Of a stretch of 64,000 nucleotides of DNA, positions 1 to 8,239 are shown piece by piece. A program made the translations under genes and the position numbers. The notes under the pieces were generated by a model that saw only the letters and a program-made list of their open reading frames with translations, was not told where the DNA came from and did not search any database. The stretch is from Loktanella sp. D2R18 (GTDB taxonomy: Bacteria; Pseudomonadota; Alphaproteobacteria; Rhodobacterales; Rhodobacteraceae). Positions within the stretch are counted from its first letter, which is position 1. Every line of letters begins with the position of its first letter. The stretch lies in assembly GCF_003318235.1 (NCBI RefSeq), contig NZ_QOCG01000032.1, positions 124,001-188,000 on the forward strand, given 5' to 3'.

Positions 1-643
1 GGATGCTGGACGGTTGGCCGACGTCGCACCATTGGCCGTCATATTTTACGCCATAAAGCCCGCCGCGCGTGGCGATATCATTCCATGCAAGATTGAGCGA
101 AAAGCTAGGGTCGTCAATGTGATCAATCGTTTCTGTTCGGATCATTTGAACCCCAGTATAAATCATATCAGGGGCGCGGTGCAGCCGGCTTTGATCATCT
201 ATTTGAAAATCACCTTTGCCCAAATGACCATGAACATTGCGTTTTTCGACCACCAAAAGCAGCGCTTCCATATCATCACGCCAAGCCCCCAGAACAGCTT
301 CGATTGGATTGGGCCCGCGCCAGACTGCGTCGGTGTTCATTGTCAGCGCGGGGCTTGCACCCAACAATGGCAGGGCATGGCGTAATCCGCCGCCTGTGTT
401 GCGCAGTAAGTCAGTCTCATCTGAAGTAGCGATACCTCGCCCGGCCAAATGCGCGTGCATTTGATCGGCACAGTAGTGCACATTCACCACTTTGTTTCCG
501 ATCGCCGATATCTGAGTGAATGCGAGCGCGTGATCAATCAACGGCTTACCTGCGACCTTTACCAGTGGCTTTGGCATGGTTTTGGTCAATGCGCCCATAC
601 GCGTCCCCAACCCGGCTGCGAATAAAAGAATGGGTGTTGTCAT
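1..643 (-). CDS. murU: MurNAc-1-phosphate uridylyltransferase-like nucleotidyltransferase (3' end outside window)
   Basis: Read on the minus strand from the ATG at 643; it stays open to the window edge, so the C-terminus is missing. The N-terminus has the sugar-phosphate nucleotidyltransferase signature 'AAGLGTRM' followed by 'PKPL', the nucleotide-binding loop of the GT-A-like NTP_transferase family. Its start overlaps the stop of the preceding kinase gene by 4 bases (ATGA). In the known peptidoglycan recycling route, AmgK phosphorylates MurNAc at the anomeric position and MurU makes UDP-MurNAc; the kinase-uridylyltransferase pairing here supports that role. A mannose-1-phosphate guanylyltransferase would look similar in this part, so the exact substrate is inferred from context. 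Confidence 0.8.
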   Translation of the reverse strand, partial: MTTPILLFAAGLGTRMGALTKTMPKPLVKVAGKPLIDHALAFTQISAIGNKVVNVHYCADQMHAHLAGRGIATSDETDLLRNTGGGLRHALPLLGASPALTMNTDAVWRGPNPIEAVLGAWRDDMEALLLVVEKRNVHGHLGKGDFQIDDQSRLHRAPDMIYTGVQMIRTETIDHIDDPSFSLNLAWNDIATRGGLYGVKYDGQWCDVGQPSSI

Positions 644-1611
644 CTGCGCAACCTGATCAATGTGGCTTCATCTGGCGTGGGAAGCGTATCGCGTACCGCT
701 TGCTCTAGTTGTTTTAACGCGGGATGTCGAAGATCAGCCATCAAATTCGTCCAAACGCGTGGGATCAAATCTATATAGCGTTTTTTTCCCATGACCTTTG
801 ACAGGCGGGCAAACACGCCCAAAATGCGCAGATTTCGCTGGGCACCAAGACATGCTAATTGTGCTGGAAAATTGCGACCTGCTTTGGTCTTGGCCATAAA
901 ATATGCGGTGATCCCTTGCGCGAGCGCTGGGTCAATATCGCGCCGCACATCGCGCAAAAGCGATGCTAAATCATATCCTGTCGGCGCAACAAATGCGTCT
1001 TGATAATCAAGCAACCCGACCCGTGCGAGGCCGTGTTGATCTGGCCGCCAGATTAAGTTTTCCGCGTGGTAATCGCGCAGAGATAGCGTGTTGGCGACAG
1101 GGGCAAGAGCTACCATTGCATTTTGCACTTCTTGGGTTAGGTCGGGTGTCGGCTTTGATGCGTAGAACTCGCCGGTGATTTCGACCATTTGTGCACCTAC
1201 ATCTGGCGTCATATGGATAAGGTCATCGGGCGCCTGCGTGTTTTGCAAATGCACCAAAACTTCTGTCGCGGCGCGGTAAAGCCCCAAAGTTTCTGTTGGG
1301 TGTTGTGTCAGCCAACCCGCGAAATCAACCGGCCCCAAGTCCGATAACACCATGATTCCAAGTGTTTTATCGTGTGCTAATACGTCAGGCGGGCTTAGAT
1401 TTATATCATGCAATAGTTTCGTGATGTGTGCGAAAGGTTCCGTTGATACGCCGTTTTCGGGCGGGGCATCCATCAAGATCACTTGAGATCGACCATCGGT
1501 TAACCGTTCATACCGGCGGCTTGATGCGTCGCCGGCCAGTGCGTGGCGCTGCCAATTGGCCCACTCAGATTCCGCAAGAAATCTGTCGATGATATCTGCA
1601 CGTACTGTCAT
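640..1611 (-). CDS. amgK: Anomeric MurNAc/GlcNAc kinase, aminoglycoside phosphotransferase fold
   Basis: The protein is about 323 residues. The choline/aminoglycoside kinase catalytic segment reads 'LRDYHAENLIW', a variant of the HxDxxxxN loop, followed by 'GLLDYQDAF', the metal-binding Asp motif. The reading frame stays open to 1638, but the ATG at 1611 was chosen because it overlaps the tsaE stop by 4 bases, the same coupling seen on its other side with murU. This family phosphorylates cell-wall amino sugars in the cytoplasm for direct recycling into UDP-MurNAc. The neighbours tsaE (upstream) and murU (downstream) form one translationally coupled unit. Assignment as AmgK rather than a generic phosphotransferase rests mainly on the murU neighbour. 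Confidence 0.82.
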   Translation of the reverse strand: MTVRADIIDRFLAESEWANWQRHALAGDASSRRYERLTDGRSQVILMDAPPENGVSTEPFAHITKLLHDINLSPPDVLAHDKTLGIMVLSDLGPVDFAGWLTQHPTETLGLYRAATEVLVHLQNTQAPDDLIHMTPDVGAQMVEITGEFYASKPTPDLTQEVQNAMVALAPVANTLSLRDYHAENLIWRPDQHGLARVGLLDYQDAFVAPTGYDLASLLRDVRRDIDPALAQGITAYFMAKTKAGRNFPAQLACLGAQRNLRILGVFARLSKVMGKKRYIDLIPRVWTNLMADLRHPALKQLEQAVRDTLPTPDEATLIRLRR

Positions 1612-2057
1612 AATACGCCCTCTAATCGGTCGGCCCAAGCGGGCGTTGTGGTGATTTCAACGCTATGCGCAGTATCGCCTGCGTGAAATTTCATCTGCAA
1701 GGCGGTATTTGGCGCATCTGGACCTAACCGATCCGGCCACTCAATGAGGCATATTGCGGTGGTAAAGGCTTCGTCCAGACCAAGTTCAAAAATTTCATCT
1801 GGGTGGGTTAAACGGTAAAGATCGCAATGCCAGATGTCGCCTGACGGATCATCATAGGTTTGCACAAGCGTAAATGTCGGCGACGGCACGTCTTCCATAC
1901 GGCCAAGTCTGGCACGGATTAACGCGCGCGAAAAAGCGGATTTTCCAGCGCCGATTTCGCCGGATAGCAATAAAGTATCGCCGGGAGACAAAATGCCCGC
2001 GATGCGCTGGGCGAGTTTTACGGTCGCCGTTTCGGTAGGAAGTCCAATAGTAGTCAT
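1608..2057 (-). CDS. tsaE: tRNA threonylcarbamoyladenosine biosynthesis ATPase TsaE
   Basis: 149 residues, the usual length of the family. The Walker A loop 'GEIGAGKS' lies near residue 36, followed by the TsaE-typical 'PSPTFTLV' and the 'CDLYRL' and 'LIEWPD' motifs. TsaE works with TsaB and TsaD in the cytoplasm to form N6-threonylcarbamoyladenosine at position 37 of ANN-decoding tRNAs. It is the first gene of the tsaE-amgK-murU unit; its TGA overlaps the ATG of amgK. A 41-bp gap separates it from the PAS protein gene upstream. Confidence 0.95.
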   Translation of the reverse strand: MTTIGLPTETATVKLAQRIAGILSPGDTLLLSGEIGAGKSAFSRALIRARLGRMEDVPSPTFTLVQTYDDPSGDIWHCDLYRLTHPDEIFELGLDEAFTTAICLIEWPDRLGPDAPNTALQMKFHAGDTAHSVEITTTPAWADRLEGVL

Positions 2058-2098
2058 GCCGAAACACTATTGCTTGTCACCGTGTCTGCAAGGCGAAA

Positions 2099-3694
2099 TC
2101 AGCGTTTTCCAATCTGGATTGCAGGGTCGCGCATCATCAGTTTCTGAATTTCTGGCTTCACCTTGGCGGTTGTTGTAAACCGAACCAGTGTTTTGCCAGC
2201 GGCAATTGGGTTGGTGTGGCAGGTTAATTCGCGACCATCATCTAGAAATGTTGTATCGCTCCATGGGTCACGCGGACCCGTCTGGTAGATGAAATTTCGA
2301 ATGCGCGACCAGACTTGCGTCGTTGCGCTGTGGTTTTTCCAAACTTTCATTTCAGTCTGTAGTGCGCGTTGTTCATGGTAAACGGCCGGATTTGTTTGCC
2401 AAAGATCGGTGTAAGCCTGATTGCAGATCAGCAATGTTCCTGCGGCTGAAAATACAGCAACTGCATCCGGCATAGCATCCAACACCGCTTGCCCCGTTTC
2501 AATGTCGTCACGAAACCTGCGAGCCAGCGAAACTTCGGCGCTAATATCCTCGAACATAAACGCAAATGCCCCGTCAGGATGTGGTCGCCCAGAGACCCGG
2601 TAAATTTGCCCATCCGGAAGCGCCCATGTTTCGCGATAAGTGCCGTCTTTTGCCGCCTCCTCGACGGCGGTGAATTGCGCGCGCCAATTCGCGTAATTCT
2701 TAGGTTCCGGTAGCATCCGTTTTTCGCGTAGCCTGTCTAAAACCGTGTCAAGCGTTGGTCGATTGCTTAGAAATTCGAACTGCAACCCAGTGAGATCAAG
2801 GATCGCAGGGTTAAACGTGGTCAACCGACGGTTCTTGTCAAAAACGGCTAGTCCACAAGAAAGCTCTGCAAATGTTTTCCCTAAGGTTTGCTTGAAGTTC
2901 TGTCGCTCGCGTTCGGCGCGCACGATCCCATTTGCGTCGCTCGCATAGTGTAAAAAACCCGCGTTAAACGGGGTGCTAGTGATGTCAAACCAATGCTCAA
3001 CTGGTTGGTCGTGTGACTTTACCGAAAGGCGACGCACCCCCGTTGTGCCCGCCCCAAGCGTTTCGTGCAGGTCGGGGAAAATTGACGTGCTAGGCCAGGT
3101 TTTTTGGGCGTCCTTGGGGGACGAAAGCATGTTATCCGCAAATGTAAGGTAGGTTTGATTTGCCCATAACAGCCTGCCATCGGATGTTTCCTGCCAGATC
3201 AATTGCGGGCTGTGCTGGGTCAGGTCGCGCAGCATCGCAAGTTCGGAAAGCTGCACATCTTGTTCTATCGTCGCCGGTTTTCCAATGCCAAGTTTGCCTT
3301 GGGCTCCGTTGACTGCAATACGCGTGCGGCCACCAATTTTGTTAATTTCGATCCAGATCGAATCAGCAGTCACTCCATTTATTCGCGTTTTCGTGGCGGG
3401 CGGATTTTCAGTGATCTGGCGTAGATTGGGGACATGCGGGGCAAGCAGTTGGACAAGTGCATCCAGCTCTGACAACCCGTCGGCGCCGCCAGAAAGCAAT
3501 GCTGTGGCTTGGGGAGTCGCATCAACTAAATTGCTATCATGAAAAAGAAATATAGCTTTGTCATCGTAGGGGGGCGTGGATAAATCAATTTGTCGATTGA
3601 GGTGCTGCAGGTCACGCCGCGACTTGAAGATAACGGCACAAAGCAGCACCAAGCAGCAGCCCATAACTGTGATCTGGAAGAAGCTAACGACCAT
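2099..3694 (-). CDS. Membrane-anchored PAS-domain protein without a kinase domain
   Basis: 531 residues with one N-terminal hydrophobic segment (about residues 4-23) and then a cytoplasmic region with apparent PAS-like modules at roughly 160-260, 285-395 and 400-500. Typical PAS features are visible, such as 'GRLLWANQTYL' and 'FAFMFEDISAE'. There is no histidine-kinase H-box, no N/G/F boxes, and no GGDEF or EAL motif; the chain ends soon after the last PAS module. The protein may therefore sense a ligand or redox state and act through protein contacts. It sits between tsaE and regB on the same strand, and regB ends 77 bp upstream, so coexpression with the redox regulator RegB is possible but not shown. 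Confidence 0.75.
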   Translation of the reverse strand: MVVSFFQITVMGCCLVLLCAVIFKSRRDLQHLNRQIDLSTPPYDDKAIFLFHDSNLVDATPQATALLSGGADGLSELDALVQLLAPHVPNLRQITENPPATKTRINGVTADSIWIEINKIGGRTRIAVNGAQGKLGIGKPATIEQDVQLSELAMLRDLTQHSPQLIWQETSDGRLLWANQTYLTFADNMLSSPKDAQKTWPSTSIFPDLHETLGAGTTGVRRLSVKSHDQPVEHWFDITSTPFNAGFLHYASDANGIVRAERERQNFKQTLGKTFAELSCGLAVFDKNRRLTTFNPAILDLTGLQFEFLSNRPTLDTVLDRLREKRMLPEPKNYANWRAQFTAVEEAAKDGTYRETWALPDGQIYRVSGRPHPDGAFAFMFEDISAEVSLARRFRDDIETGQAVLDAMPDAVAVFSAAGTLLICNQAYTDLWQTNPAVYHEQRALQTEMKVWKNHSATTQVWSRIRNFIYQTGPRDPWSDTTFLDDGRELTCHTNPIAAGKTLVRFTTTAKVKPEIQKLMMRDPAIQIGKR

Positions 3695-3771
3695 CTGACA
3701 ACGTCCTCAATTTAAATTAAAATTGAACATCGCTATTTGAGGTTAATGCGAGGTTAAGCTTAACCTCGGTC

Positions 3772-5142
3772 CTAGGTGTCGGGGCTGTTTTGTTGGTTTT
3801 CGCCCAAGGGTGTGCTCGCACGGTCTCCGCTATTTGGTAGTGAGTCGCGTGTCCACGTGACATCGATGACTGCCCCACCTTCGCCTAAGCCAGCCCTGCG
3901 ACTGTTTGCAAAGGCAAGCCGCGCACCGGAGCGTTCCAATAGTGTCTTGGCGATAAACAACCCAAGCCCCATCCCCTTGTAGCCGGGACGCGCTGCATCA
4001 TCAGTCTGCCGCCGTTGCCGCACATAGGGGTCACCGATCCGTCCTATGACTGATCCTGGAAACCCCGGCCCGTCGTCTGAAATACGGACATTTAGCGTGG
4101 TGTCTGTCCAGGTTAGCGCGACGCAGACCTCGGTTTGTGCAAAATCAACGGCGTTTTGGATCAGATTGCGCAGACCGTGAATGATTTCAGGGCGCCGTGC
4201 GATGGTCGGTTGATCTTGGGATGTATCAATTTGGAATTGCACATGTTTACCTCGCTCCATATGTGGCTCCGCGGCTTCGCGTACAATGGCTTCCAGCGGT
4301 GCGTGCCGCATGTGCAGATCGTCTTTTCCGGCCCGCCCCATCGAATGCAGAATGTCGCGACATCGGTCGGCCTGTTGTCCGATAAGGCTGGCATCCTCAA
4401 ACAGATCGGGGTGATCGCCTAGGTCTTCTTTCATTTCGCTGGCGACAAGTTTGATTGTGGCCAGCGGTGTGCCAAGTTCATGCGCTGCGGCCGCGACAAC
4501 GCCCCCAAGATCCGTGAGCTTTTGTTCACGCGCGAGCGCGAGTTGCGTGGCGACCAAGGCTTCGCGCATGGCATGCATTTCGGTGGTGACTTGGCGCGCG
4601 TAGACCGACAAAAACACGATTCCAATGACAATCGATGCCCAAAATCCGAATTGAAAAATCATCGGAAGCACTAAAACGGTGCCGTCATGCATCGTGATTG
4701 GCATGTGGACTTGGCTGATCGATGTGATGATTGCGATGGCCGTCAGCCCTAGAAACACTGTGGTGCTCAGGTGCAAAACAGTGGCCGCGATTGTGACGGG
4801 CGCCAACATCAACATTGCAAACGGATTGTTCAGCCCGCCTGCGATGGCGAGCAAAAGACCAAGCTGCACCAAATCAAAAACCAGCCAAAGCGACGCGCCA
4901 CGTTCAGAAAGCCGTGTGTTCTCTGGATATCCAATGGTCGCGACAAGATTGGCAATAACAGAAACCCCGATAAATAGGGTGGCAAGCCCAAGGTTAATTT
5001 GAAGACCGTAGATCAAGCTAGCCACTAGAATTGCGGCGGTCTGTCCCATCGTCGCGGCCCAGCGTAGTGATGTCAGGGTACGCAGCCGTATCCAATTGCT
5101 ACGTTGCTGTTGTTGAAACTGGCTAAAGTCAGAAACGGACAT
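3772..5142 (-). CDS. regB: Redox-responsive sensor histidine kinase RegB (PrrB)
   Basis: About 456 residues with six predicted membrane helices, then a dimerization/phosphoacceptor helix and a HATPase domain. The quinone-site motif 'GGLNNPF' lies between the membrane helices, the H-box is 'AAAAHELGTPLATIK', and the redox-active Cys of the RegB family is present in 'QADRCRDIL'. The frame opens with a TTG at 5163, but the ATG at 5142 (MSVSDF) is the more likely start. RegB autophosphorylates under low oxygen and transfers phosphate to RegA, controlling photosynthesis, respiration and carbon/nitrogen fixation genes. It is divergent from senC-regA, the usual alphaproteobacterial arrangement. Confidence 0.95.
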   Translation of the reverse strand: MSVSDFSQFQQQQRSNWIRLRTLTSLRWAATMGQTAAILVASLIYGLQINLGLATLFIGVSVIANLVATIGYPENTRLSERGASLWLVFDLVQLGLLLAIAGGLNNPFAMLMLAPVTIAATVLHLSTTVFLGLTAIAIITSISQVHMPITMHDGTVLVLPMIFQFGFWASIVIGIVFLSVYARQVTTEMHAMREALVATQLALAREQKLTDLGGVVAAAAHELGTPLATIKLVASEMKEDLGDHPDLFEDASLIGQQADRCRDILHSMGRAGKDDLHMRHAPLEAIVREAAEPHMERGKHVQFQIDTSQDQPTIARRPEIIHGLRNLIQNAVDFAQTEVCVALTWTDTTLNVRISDDGPGFPGSVIGRIGDPYVRQRRQTDDAARPGYKGMGLGLFIAKTLLERSGARLAFANSRRAGLGEGGAVIDVTWTRDSLPNSGDRASTPLGENQQNSPDT

Positions 5143-5226
5143 ATGCTGTGATCCCGTTGGCAAGGTAGATCATTGATAAGCAGCGCCGCTTGGGGGATCA
5201 ATGCGCGAATAGGGAAAGGGACGTAG

Positions 5227-5820
5227 ATGTCTAAATTGATTGCAGTACTTGCAGGAACAACGGTTGTGGTCGCGCTTGGCACGACTTTTGCGATCACTCA
5301 GTTTGTTCCAGTGCCCGATTGTGGTGCCACGGTTGGTGGTGATATCGGCGGGTCGTTTACCTTGCGTAGTGAAACCGGGGTTATTGTGACGGATCGCGAT
5401 GTGATCGTTGAGCCTACATTGATCTATTTCGGTTATACGTTCTGCCCCGATGTTTGCCCGCTCGACAATGCGCGCAACGCAGCGGCAATTGATATTTTGG
5501 CTGACCAAGGGCTGAGCGCGACGCCAGTTTTCATCTCAATCGACCCCGATCGCGATAGCGTGGATGTGGTGCGTGACTATGCCGATAATTTTCATCCTAA
5601 AATGATTGGGCTCACGGGGACTGGCGCACAGGTTGCAGTTGTATCGCAAGCCTATCGCACATTTTATCAAAAAGAGGACGGTGACCCGGAGTATTACCTG
5701 ATCGCCCATTCGACATCGACCTATTTGGCCCTTCCGGAATCCGGTGTTGCAGCCATATTCGGACGTGACGACAGCGCAGAACACGTTGCTCAGGTCGCCG
5801 CGTGCATGATCACAGGTTGA
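5227..5820 (+). CDS. senC: SenC/PrrC copper chaperone of the SCO1 family
   Basis: 197 residues with an N-terminal hydrophobic anchor (about residues 4-25) and a thioredoxin-like SCO1/SenC domain facing the periplasm. The copper ligands are visible: 'TFCPDVCP' (Cys73 and Cys77) and the distal His161 in 'LIAHSTSTYL'. SCO proteins deliver copper to the CuA or CuB centre of cytochrome oxidases and can affect RegB signalling. A good ribosome site (GAAAGGGA) precedes the ATG. regA follows 54 bp downstream, so both are probably cotranscribed from the promoter region shared with the divergent regB. Confidence 0.93.
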   Translation: MSKLIAVLAGTTVVVALGTTFAITQFVPVPDCGATVGGDIGGSFTLRSETGVIVTDRDVIVEPTLIYFGYTFCPDVCPLDNARNAAAIDILADQGLSATPVFISIDPDRDSVDVVRDYADNFHPKMIGLTGTGAQVAVVSQAYRTFYQKEDGDPEYYLIAHSTSTYLALPESGVAAIFGRDDSAEHVAQVAACMITG

Positions 5821-5874
5821 CGAAGGGTGCTATAAACCTACACTTAGGCGCACACTAGCGAGGAATGCACCATA

Positions 5875-6423
5875 ATGACCGAGCCATTGGATCTGGGCGA
5901 CGATAAGAGCCTTCTTCTTGTTGATGATGACGAAGCGTTCTTGCGGCGACTGGCCAAGGCGATGGAAAAACGCGGATTTGCTGTTGAAACGGCTGAATCT
6001 GTGGCGGCTGGCAAGGCAATCGCAAATGTGCGCCCGCCCGCCTATGCCGTTGTCGATTTGCGGTTAGAAGATGGGAACGGGTTGGATGTAGTTGAACTGC
6101 TGCGTACAAAGCGCCCCGAAAGTCGGATTGTCGTACTGACTGGATATGGTGCGATTGCGACAGCGGTGGCGGCTGTAAAAATTGGCGCGATTGACTATTT
6201 AGCGAAACCTGCGGACGCAAATGATGTGACAAATGCATTATTGGCAGGTGATGCGGCCCTTCCTCCACCACCAGAAAACCCAATGAGCGCGGACCGCGTG
6301 CGTTGGGAACATATTCAACGGGTGTATGAGCTGTGTGATCGCAATGTGTCTGAAACGGCGCGCAGGCTTTCGATGCACCGTCGGACGTTGCAACGGATTT
6401 TGGCAAAACGTAGCCCGCGCTAA
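5875..6423 (+). CDS. regA: Global redox response regulator RegA (PrrA)
   Basis: 182 residues, matching the family. The receiver domain has the acidic pocket 'VDDDE', the phosphoacceptor Asp61 in 'VVDLRLEDG', the switch residue in 'VLTGYG' and the Lys in 'LAKPA'. The C-terminal Fis-type helix-turn-helix 'NVSETARRLSMHRRTL' is the conserved RegA DNA-binding helix. RegA is phosphorylated by RegB under oxygen limitation and binds many promoters directly. GAGGAA gives a clear ribosome site. Its stop overlaps the stop of the convergent LysR-type gene. Confidence 0.96.
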   Translation: MTEPLDLGDDKSLLLVDDDEAFLRRLAKAMEKRGFAVETAESVAAGKAIANVRPPAYAVVDLRLEDGNGLDVVELLRTKRPESRIVVLTGYGAIATAVAAVKIGAIDYLAKPADANDVTNALLAGDAALPPPPENPMSADRVRWEHIQRVYELCDRNVSETARRLSMHRRTLQRILAKRSPR

Positions 6424-7277
6424 AGCGCTTTCAACAGCCATTTCTTAAATGTCTTGACTTTGTCCGATAGAACACCGGGCGGATGAATGATGTAATACCC
6501 AATGCCTTCAGGTTGGGTTTGGCTTAACGCGACAAGCCGCCCGTCCCTAATATCGTCGCTTACCAATGCACTGGCTGCGATTGTCATTCCGCCGCCTGCC
6601 CGCACGGCCGATAAGGCCATACCCAATGTGGAAACGGTGACAGATTTTTGTGAGGCTCCTATCAATCCAGCCTCGCGGACCCAGCGCTGAGATTCCTGAT
6701 GGGCGTCTTCGAAAAACCATGTTGCGCCGGATTGTGCTATTTGATCGGTTTTGACAACGCCGGGCGCCGCAACAACCGTATAGTCTGCGGCCAGCAGATG
6801 CGTTGTCTCAAGGCCTGGCCAGTTCCCATCACCGTATCTGATGCCAACATCAAACCCGTCCTTGCGCAGATCGACCAGCTTGTTGCTGGGAACAATGGAC
6901 AAAGCGATTTCAGGGTATTTGGCCCAAAATTTCCCGATCCGTGGCATCAACCAACTTTCCGCAAAGTTATGGGTTGCGGTGATCGACAGCGGTCGGGCGT
7001 CCACGTCGGCGCGCACGGATTTTACACCTGCAATAATTTGCCCGAACCCATCCGAAAGCGCATCAGCCAAACGCGCACCCGCATCCGTTAGCACCACTCC
7101 GCGACCCTGACGTACGAGCAATGACGTCCCAAGATCAGATTCGACCGACCGCACGTGTTGAGCGATTGCGGCGTGGGTGACGTTTAATTCGCGGGCGGCT
7201 TGCGAAAACGACCCTGCCCTTGCCGCAGCATCAAATGCGCGCAGCGCGGCAAGTGATGGGATATCACGCCAATTCAT
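6420..7277 (-). CDS. LysR-family transcriptional regulator (GcvA-like)
   Basis: 285 residues. The N-terminal winged helix-turn-helix ('AARAGSFSQAARELNVTHAAIAQHV') is followed by a periplasmic-binding-like effector domain. The 'PSLAALRAFDAAAR' opening is typical of the GcvA/TrpI-like subgroup. It ends in a convergent 3-4-base overlap with regA and is divergent from a 53-codon gene at 7374, which by the usual LysR logic could be its target. No ligand can be inferred. Confidence 0.88.
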   Translation of the reverse strand: MNWRDIPSLAALRAFDAAARAGSFSQAARELNVTHAAIAQHVRSVESDLGTSLLVRQGRGVVLTDAGARLADALSDGFGQIIAGVKSVRADVDARPLSITATHNFAESWLMPRIGKFWAKYPEIALSIVPSNKLVDLRKDGFDVGIRYGDGNWPGLETTHLLAADYTVVAAPGVVKTDQIAQSGATWFFEDAHQESQRWVREAGLIGASQKSVTVSTLGMALSAVRAGGGMTIAASALVSDDIRDGRLVALSQTQPEGIGYYIIHPPGVLSDKVKTFKKWLLKAL

Positions 7278-7373
7278 ATGATAGTTCAGCTAACATAATG
7301 AAAATCTTACAGAGTCGCATTAACACTGCAATCCTTTTATTTGTTCATTATCAACATTCAGAAAGGAATAGTC

Positions 7374-7535
7374 ATGCTATCAATACTTTCCAACAGCTTC
7401 CTGACCGCAACACGCAATGCCCGCTGGGATGCGCCAGACAATTGGGTTCACGATGGACGTCCGCGCAAAACCTATGAAATCGAACGCAAAGAGGCCCAAT
7501 TGCGCGCGCATGCACAAAGATCAAGCAAATCGTGA
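7374..7535 (+). CDS. Small conserved-looking protein of 53 residues
   Basis: A short, soluble, charged protein with an N-terminal hydrophobic stretch ('MLSILSNSFLTATR') and a basic/acidic C-terminal half. The ATG at 7374 is preceded by AAAGGA at the right distance, whereas the longer frame starting at 7341 has no ribosome site. It is divergent from the LysR-type regulator. It lacks the arginine-rich DUF1127 signature I would expect of the common small alphaproteobacterial proteins, so no family is claimed. Confidence 0.5.
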   Translation: MLSILSNSFLTATRNARWDAPDNWVHDGRPRKTYEIERKEAQLRAHAQRSSKS

Positions 7536-7706
7536 CGAAACCAAGCTTTGCCGCCATGCTACATACGATGGCGGCAAAGCTGCGATGTTTTGATGCATCG
7601 CAGCGCAGAATAATTGCCTTTAAGGTTGGTTTAGACTGCCCAGCACACTATATTTTATGCGACTGGGGCAAACAGTCATTGATCAGATCGAAAAAGGACA
7701 ACGATC

Positions 7707-8123
7707 ATGAAAACTATTACACTCGCCGCGACCTTGGCCGCACTTGCTTCTCCTGTGCTTGCCGAAGGTGATGCAGCAGCTGGCGAACAGCAATTTAATC
7801 GCCAATGCGTTGCGTGCCACGTTGTGCGTGACGATGCTGGCGAAGTGCTTGCTGGTCGCAATGCGCGCACGGGTCCAAATCTTTACGGGATAGATGGCCG
7901 CGTATTGGCCGCGATCGAAGACTTTCGGTACGGCGATGCGTTGGTTGCGCTGGGCGAAACAAGCGCGACATGGGACGAAGAATCTTTTGTTGCCTATGTA
8001 CAAAACCCAACAGCCTATTTGCGCGAAGCAACTGGCGACGGCCGTGCCCGCGGTAAAATGGCCTATCAAGTCCGCGATGCACAGCAAGCGGCTGACATTT
8101 ACGCGTTTTTGGGGACACTTTAA
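7707..8123 (+). CDS. Periplasmic class I cytochrome c (cytochrome c2/c552-like)
   Basis: 138 residues with a cleavable signal peptide ending near 'SPVLA', so the mature protein starts 'EGDAAAG'. One heme-attachment site 'CVACH' lies about 18 residues into the mature chain and a C-terminal Met in 'GKMAYQV' can be the distal ligand. Such proteins shuttle electrons between the bc1 complex and oxidases. It has its own ribosome site and a strong terminator follows at 8148, so it is probably monocistronic. Confidence 0.88.
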   Translation: MKTITLAATLAALASPVLAEGDAAAGEQQFNRQCVACHVVRDDAGEVLAGRNARTGPNLYGIDGRVLAAIEDFRYGDALVALGETSATWDEESFVAYVQNPTAYLREATGDGRARGKMAYQVRDAQQAADIYAFLGTL

Positions 8124-8147
8124 CGCCACCTAAATACGGATTGTTGT

Positions 8148-8190
8148 AGGGGCTGCATTGGATAATCCAGTGCGGCCCCTTTACCTTTTT
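8148..8190 (+). terminator. Rho-independent terminator of the cytochrome c gene
   Basis: A 14-bp stem (8148-8161 with 8167-8180, two G-U wobbles) around a 5-base loop, followed by a T-rich run ending in TTTTT. It sits 24 bp after the cytochrome stop codon. Confidence 0.85.
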
Positions 8191-8239
8191 GCGGCCCATA
8201 CCCTCTTGAAACCGGCTAAAATCGGTGAAACCATTGGGG

